Below are positions 6,130-8,108 of a stretch of DNA of 8,108 nucleotides, one piece after another. The translations under genes and the position numbers were made by a program. The stretch is from Candidatus Saccharimonadota bacterium (GTDB lineage Bacteria; Patescibacteriota; Saccharimonadia; Saccharimonadales; Saccharimonadaceae), in the NCBI GenBank assembly GCA_002861585.1, contig PJQJ01000020.1:1-8108 (forward strand), in the 5' to 3' direction. Position 1 is the first letter of the stretch, and each line of letters begins with the position of its first letter. Under the pieces are notes generated by a model. That model saw only the letters and a list, made by a program, of their open reading frames with translations, did no database searches and had not been told where the DNA came from.

Positions 6130-7096
6130 ATATCACAAACCCAAAGTCTCTGTTGTTATGCCTGCTTACAATGAGCAGGATAATATTGAGTGGTTTTCAA
6201 AAGAGATAGCGAGCCAGCTTAAAAAGGCTGGTGTTGATTACGAGATTTACTACGTCGATGATGGCAGTAGCGACAATACCGCGAAGATAGTTACTGATCT
6301 TGCGAAAAACGACGCGCACATAAAACTAATTCGTCTTGCACGTAACTTTGGCAAAGAGGCTGCGACATCAGCAGGGCTTCATTATGCTACCGGTGATGCG
6401 GTAATCGTTCTTGATGCAGATGGACAACATCCGGCTGATCTTATCCCTCGTTTCATCGAGGAATGGAAGGGGGGCGCACAACAGGTTATTGGTATTCGTA
6501 CCAGCAACGAGAAGGCGGGATTTGTTAAGACCGTTGGATCGAAGGTTTTTTACATGCTCTCTAACGCGCTTGGCGCGCATGTACGGCGCAACGCTACCGA
6601 CTTTCGCCTTCTAGACCGTGAGGTTGTCGATACCTTTAAGGATTACACTGAACGTAAACGAATGACTCGAGCACTCCTCGATTGGAGCGGGTATGAGACT
6701 ATATTTATCGACTTCGAAGCGAAGCCACGTTTGCATGGTGTCGCTGCTTATAGTGTCCGGTCCCTTATTCGCTTAGCATTAAATGGATACATCTCCTCAA
6801 CACTGAAACCACTCTATATTATTAGCCTCTTCGGAGCCGTCATTACTGTTCTGTCTCTTTTTGCTGCGGCATTTATCATTATCGAACAGGTACTACTTAA
6901 TGATCCGCTCGGTCTTGGAATTACCGGAACCGCCGTTATAGGGATATTTGTCATGTTCCTTGTAGGAATCCTGATGATCGCCCAAGGTATTGCCGCTATC
7001 TACATTGCCAATATCCATCTAGAGGTCCAAAACCGACCGCTTTATATTGTAAACCGAGCCCGTTCGATCATCTCAAAAGATAACCGCAACGAGTAA
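6122..7096 (+). CDS. GtrB/DPM-like polyprenyl-phosphate glycosyltransferase (GT2)
   Basis: The protein has 324 residues from ATG at 6122, preferred to ATG at 6107 because of GAGAGG and because GT2 proteins start just before the KVSVVMPAYNE strand. Motifs in order are VDDGSSDNT (45-53), RNFGKEAA (74-81), DADGQHP (98-104, the DxD metal site), DFRLLDR (160-166) and KPRLHGVAAYS (201-211). Two long hydrophobic helices follow (about 231-257 and 268-298). This order and length match GtrB, YfdH and bacterial dolichyl-phosphate-mannose-synthase-like enzymes. Those enzymes transfer a hexose from a nucleotide sugar to polyprenyl phosphate at the cytoplasmic face. All expected acidic residues are present, so it should be active. 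It is coupled to the flippase gene by an ATGAATAA overlap. The product would be a natural donor for a GT-C enzyme such as the one at 1276-3495. Glucose, mannose or another sugar cannot be distinguished. Confidence 0.88.
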   Translation: MNKYHKPKVSVVMPAYNEQDNIEWFSKEIASQLKKAGVDYEIYYVDDGSSDNTAKIVTDLAKNDAHIKLIRLARNFGKEAATSAGLHYATGDAVIVLDADGQHPADLIPRFIEEWKGGAQQVIGIRTSNEKAGFVKTVGSKVFYMLSNALGAHVRRNATDFRLLDREVVDTFKDYTERKRMTRALLDWSGYETIFIDFEAKPRLHGVAAYSVRSLIRLALNGYISSTLKPLYIISLFGAVITVLSLFAAAFIIIEQVLLNDPLGLGITGTAVIGIFVMFLVGILMIAQGIAAIYIANIHLEVQNRPLYIVNRARSIISKDNRNE

Positions 7097-7143
7097 TATT
7101 TTAAAGTAGCGCTTCAGGATAAGGGCATCCTTAGATTACAAAG

Positions 7144-7176
7144 ACACCCCATACTCCAGTAGGTAGTATGGGGTGT
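7144..7176. terminator. Hairpin between convergent genes
   Basis: Perfect 12-base arms at 7144-7155 (ACACCCCATACT) and 7165-7176 surround a nine-base loop. It lies 47 bases after the stop of the GtrB-like gene and 34 bases after the stop of the epimerase gene on the other strand. Neither side has a real T-run (three T's on the minus side), so it may act as a weak terminator or an RNA-stabilising 3' structure rather than a classical terminator. Confidence 0.55.
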
Positions 7177-7210
7177 TAGCTTATGAATCGTGGTTCACTG
7201 TACGCCGTTT

Positions 7211-8107
7211 CTAACGGATGTAACGCTCCTCTTTCAGGTATGAAATAACAATAGACGAAGGGGAGGTTGTATCGGTAAGCCTGGTAATTTTAGTCTCGTT
7301 CTTCTGTCTCCTGATAAAGTCTTCTAGTCGGTCTTTCTCGAGGTACGACAGCTCAACATTCTGTCCGAGCCCTTCGTTTCGTTCGGTTGTAAGCCGGTGA
7401 ATCATAGCTGGTACACCCAGGAAGTAGGCATCCTCTTGTAGACCACCGCTATCAGTTAAGATATAGTCCGCCCTCTTCACAACTTGTATGAAATCCATGT
7501 ACGCTAGTTTCGGTATTCGATATATTCCCGGCTTGTTGAGATACTTATCAAAGCCGGATACTTTAATCTTCTCTTTTGTCGTAGAGTGATCCAGGAAAAC
7601 GAGCGGCTGTTCCTTTTTGGCCGCTTTACTTATGACGCTTAAGAATTCTTCGAGTTCTTTTTTGCGCTCAAGTAATTCAGTGCGGTGGATCGATACTAGT
7701 CCAAAGCGACTAGGGAGATTCAGTCCTTCAATAACCTTACTCTCAAAAGTATCTGCAATCGATAGGGCGTCTTTGGAGGTATTGTATTTGGTGTCTATGA
7801 TATCGCCTTTAGTATTTTCGCGCTTCAAGTTCTCGATCGCAGCCTCATTAGGTGCAAAATGTATTCGGGCGATGCGTGATACTATTCGTCTATCAATCTC
7901 TTCGGGAAAAGGGTGAAACGTTCTGCCGCTTCTTAAACCCGCTTCGATATGCGAAACAGGCAAACCGAGCAGCCTTCCGAAATAACTACCGACTACAGTA
8001 GTTAAGGTGTCACCGTGTACGATTGCAGTGCTACGCGTTTTGAACTTTTTATCATAAGCCCGAAAAGTCTTACGGATTAAGCGGTACCGCCTAATAAAAT
8101 TAAGGTG
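7211..8107 (-). CDS. wecB: UDP-N-acetylglucosamine 2-epimerase, WecB-type, partial (5' end outside window)
   Basis: The frame is open to the window edge and ends at TAG, giving 298 visible residues. An internal TTG at 7963 is not the start, because the conserved HGDT motif lies upstream of it. Family motifs in visible numbering are VHGDTLTT (30-37), HIEAGLRSG (53-61), PFPEEIDRR (66-74), SIHRTE (139-144), DSGGLQED (219-226) and TTERNE (240-245). The Asp, two Glu and His that correspond to the catalytic set of E. coli WecB (D95, E117, E131, H213) are all present. About 60 N-terminal residues are missing. The enzyme would convert UDP-GlcNAc to UDP-ManNAc in the cytoplasm, feeding surface glycan synthesis. 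Substitutions near the family signatures (HRTE for the more common HRRE/HREE, ERNE for ERPE) leave open a relative acting on a modified sugar, such as UDP-diacetamido-glucose 2-epimerase. Confidence 0.85.
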   Translation of the reverse strand, partial: HLNFIRRYRLIRKTFRAYDKKFKTRSTAIVHGDTLTTVVGSYFGRLLGLPVSHIEAGLRSGRTFHPFPEEIDRRIVSRIARIHFAPNEAAIENLKRENTKGDIIDTKYNTSKDALSIADTFESKVIEGLNLPSRFGLVSIHRTELLERKKELEEFLSVISKAAKKEQPLVFLDHSTTKEKIKVSGFDKYLNKPGIYRIPKLAYMDFIQVVKRADYILTDSGGLQEDAYFLGVPAMIHRLTTERNEGLGQNVELSYLEKDRLEDFIRRQKNETKITRLTDTTSPSSIVISYLKEERYIR

Positions 8108-8108
8108 C

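Noticed and set aside
7116..7133. Small stem AGGAT/ATCCT upstream of the 7144-7176 hairpin
   Set aside because: It has only five pairs and no T-run; not distinguishable from chance.
7617..7916. + strand open frame opposite the epimerase
   Set aside because: The minus-strand frame carries clear epimerase motifs throughout; the + frame has none.

Overview
The window is a stretch of bacterial chromosome devoted to the cell surface. It has moderate, slightly AT-rich composition and holds six protein genes in the order + / - - / + + / -. The first and last genes run off the window. No RNA genes, transposases, CRISPR arrays or phage genes are visible. Taxonomy is an inference. Tandem NBR1-type Ig-like repeats beside small membrane glycan enzymes, with the standard genetic code, resemble Patescibacteria/CPR genomes such as Saccharibacteria, but Gram-positive lineages carry similar repeat domains, so the assignment is tentative.

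Layout. Bases 3-1235 (+) encode the C-terminal part of an exported repeat protein: three units of about 136 residues, each with one C-x5-C cysteine pair. It converges on 1276-3495 (-), a polytopic GT-C-like membrane glycosyltransferase. Their stops are about 40 bases apart and share a perfect hairpin that overlaps the end of the second gene. A gap of about 310 bases follows; it holds a candidate promoter and a 16-base palindrome. Next is 3807-4847 (-), a GT2 glycosyltransferase with C-terminal membrane helices and an altered DxD motif. A 37-base divergent promoter region separates it from 4885-6129 (+), a Wzx-like flippase. That gene overlaps 6122-7096 (+), a GtrB/DPM-like polyprenyl-phosphate sugar transferase. 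A hairpin spacer separates this pair from 7211-8107 (-), a partial WecB-type UDP-GlcNAc 2-epimerase.

How the genes could work together (inference from families and position): the epimerase supplies a ManNAc-type nucleotide sugar. The GT2 enzyme at 3807-4847 adds a sugar on the cytoplasmic side of a lipid-linked glycan. The flippase moves that lipid-linked glycan across the membrane. The GtrB-like enzyme makes a polyprenyl-phosphate-sugar donor, and the GT-C-like protein uses such a donor on the outer face. The product would be a surface polysaccharide or glycan-decorated protein, and the neighbouring Ig-like repeat protein is a candidate surface partner. No exact sugar or acceptor can be read from the sequence.
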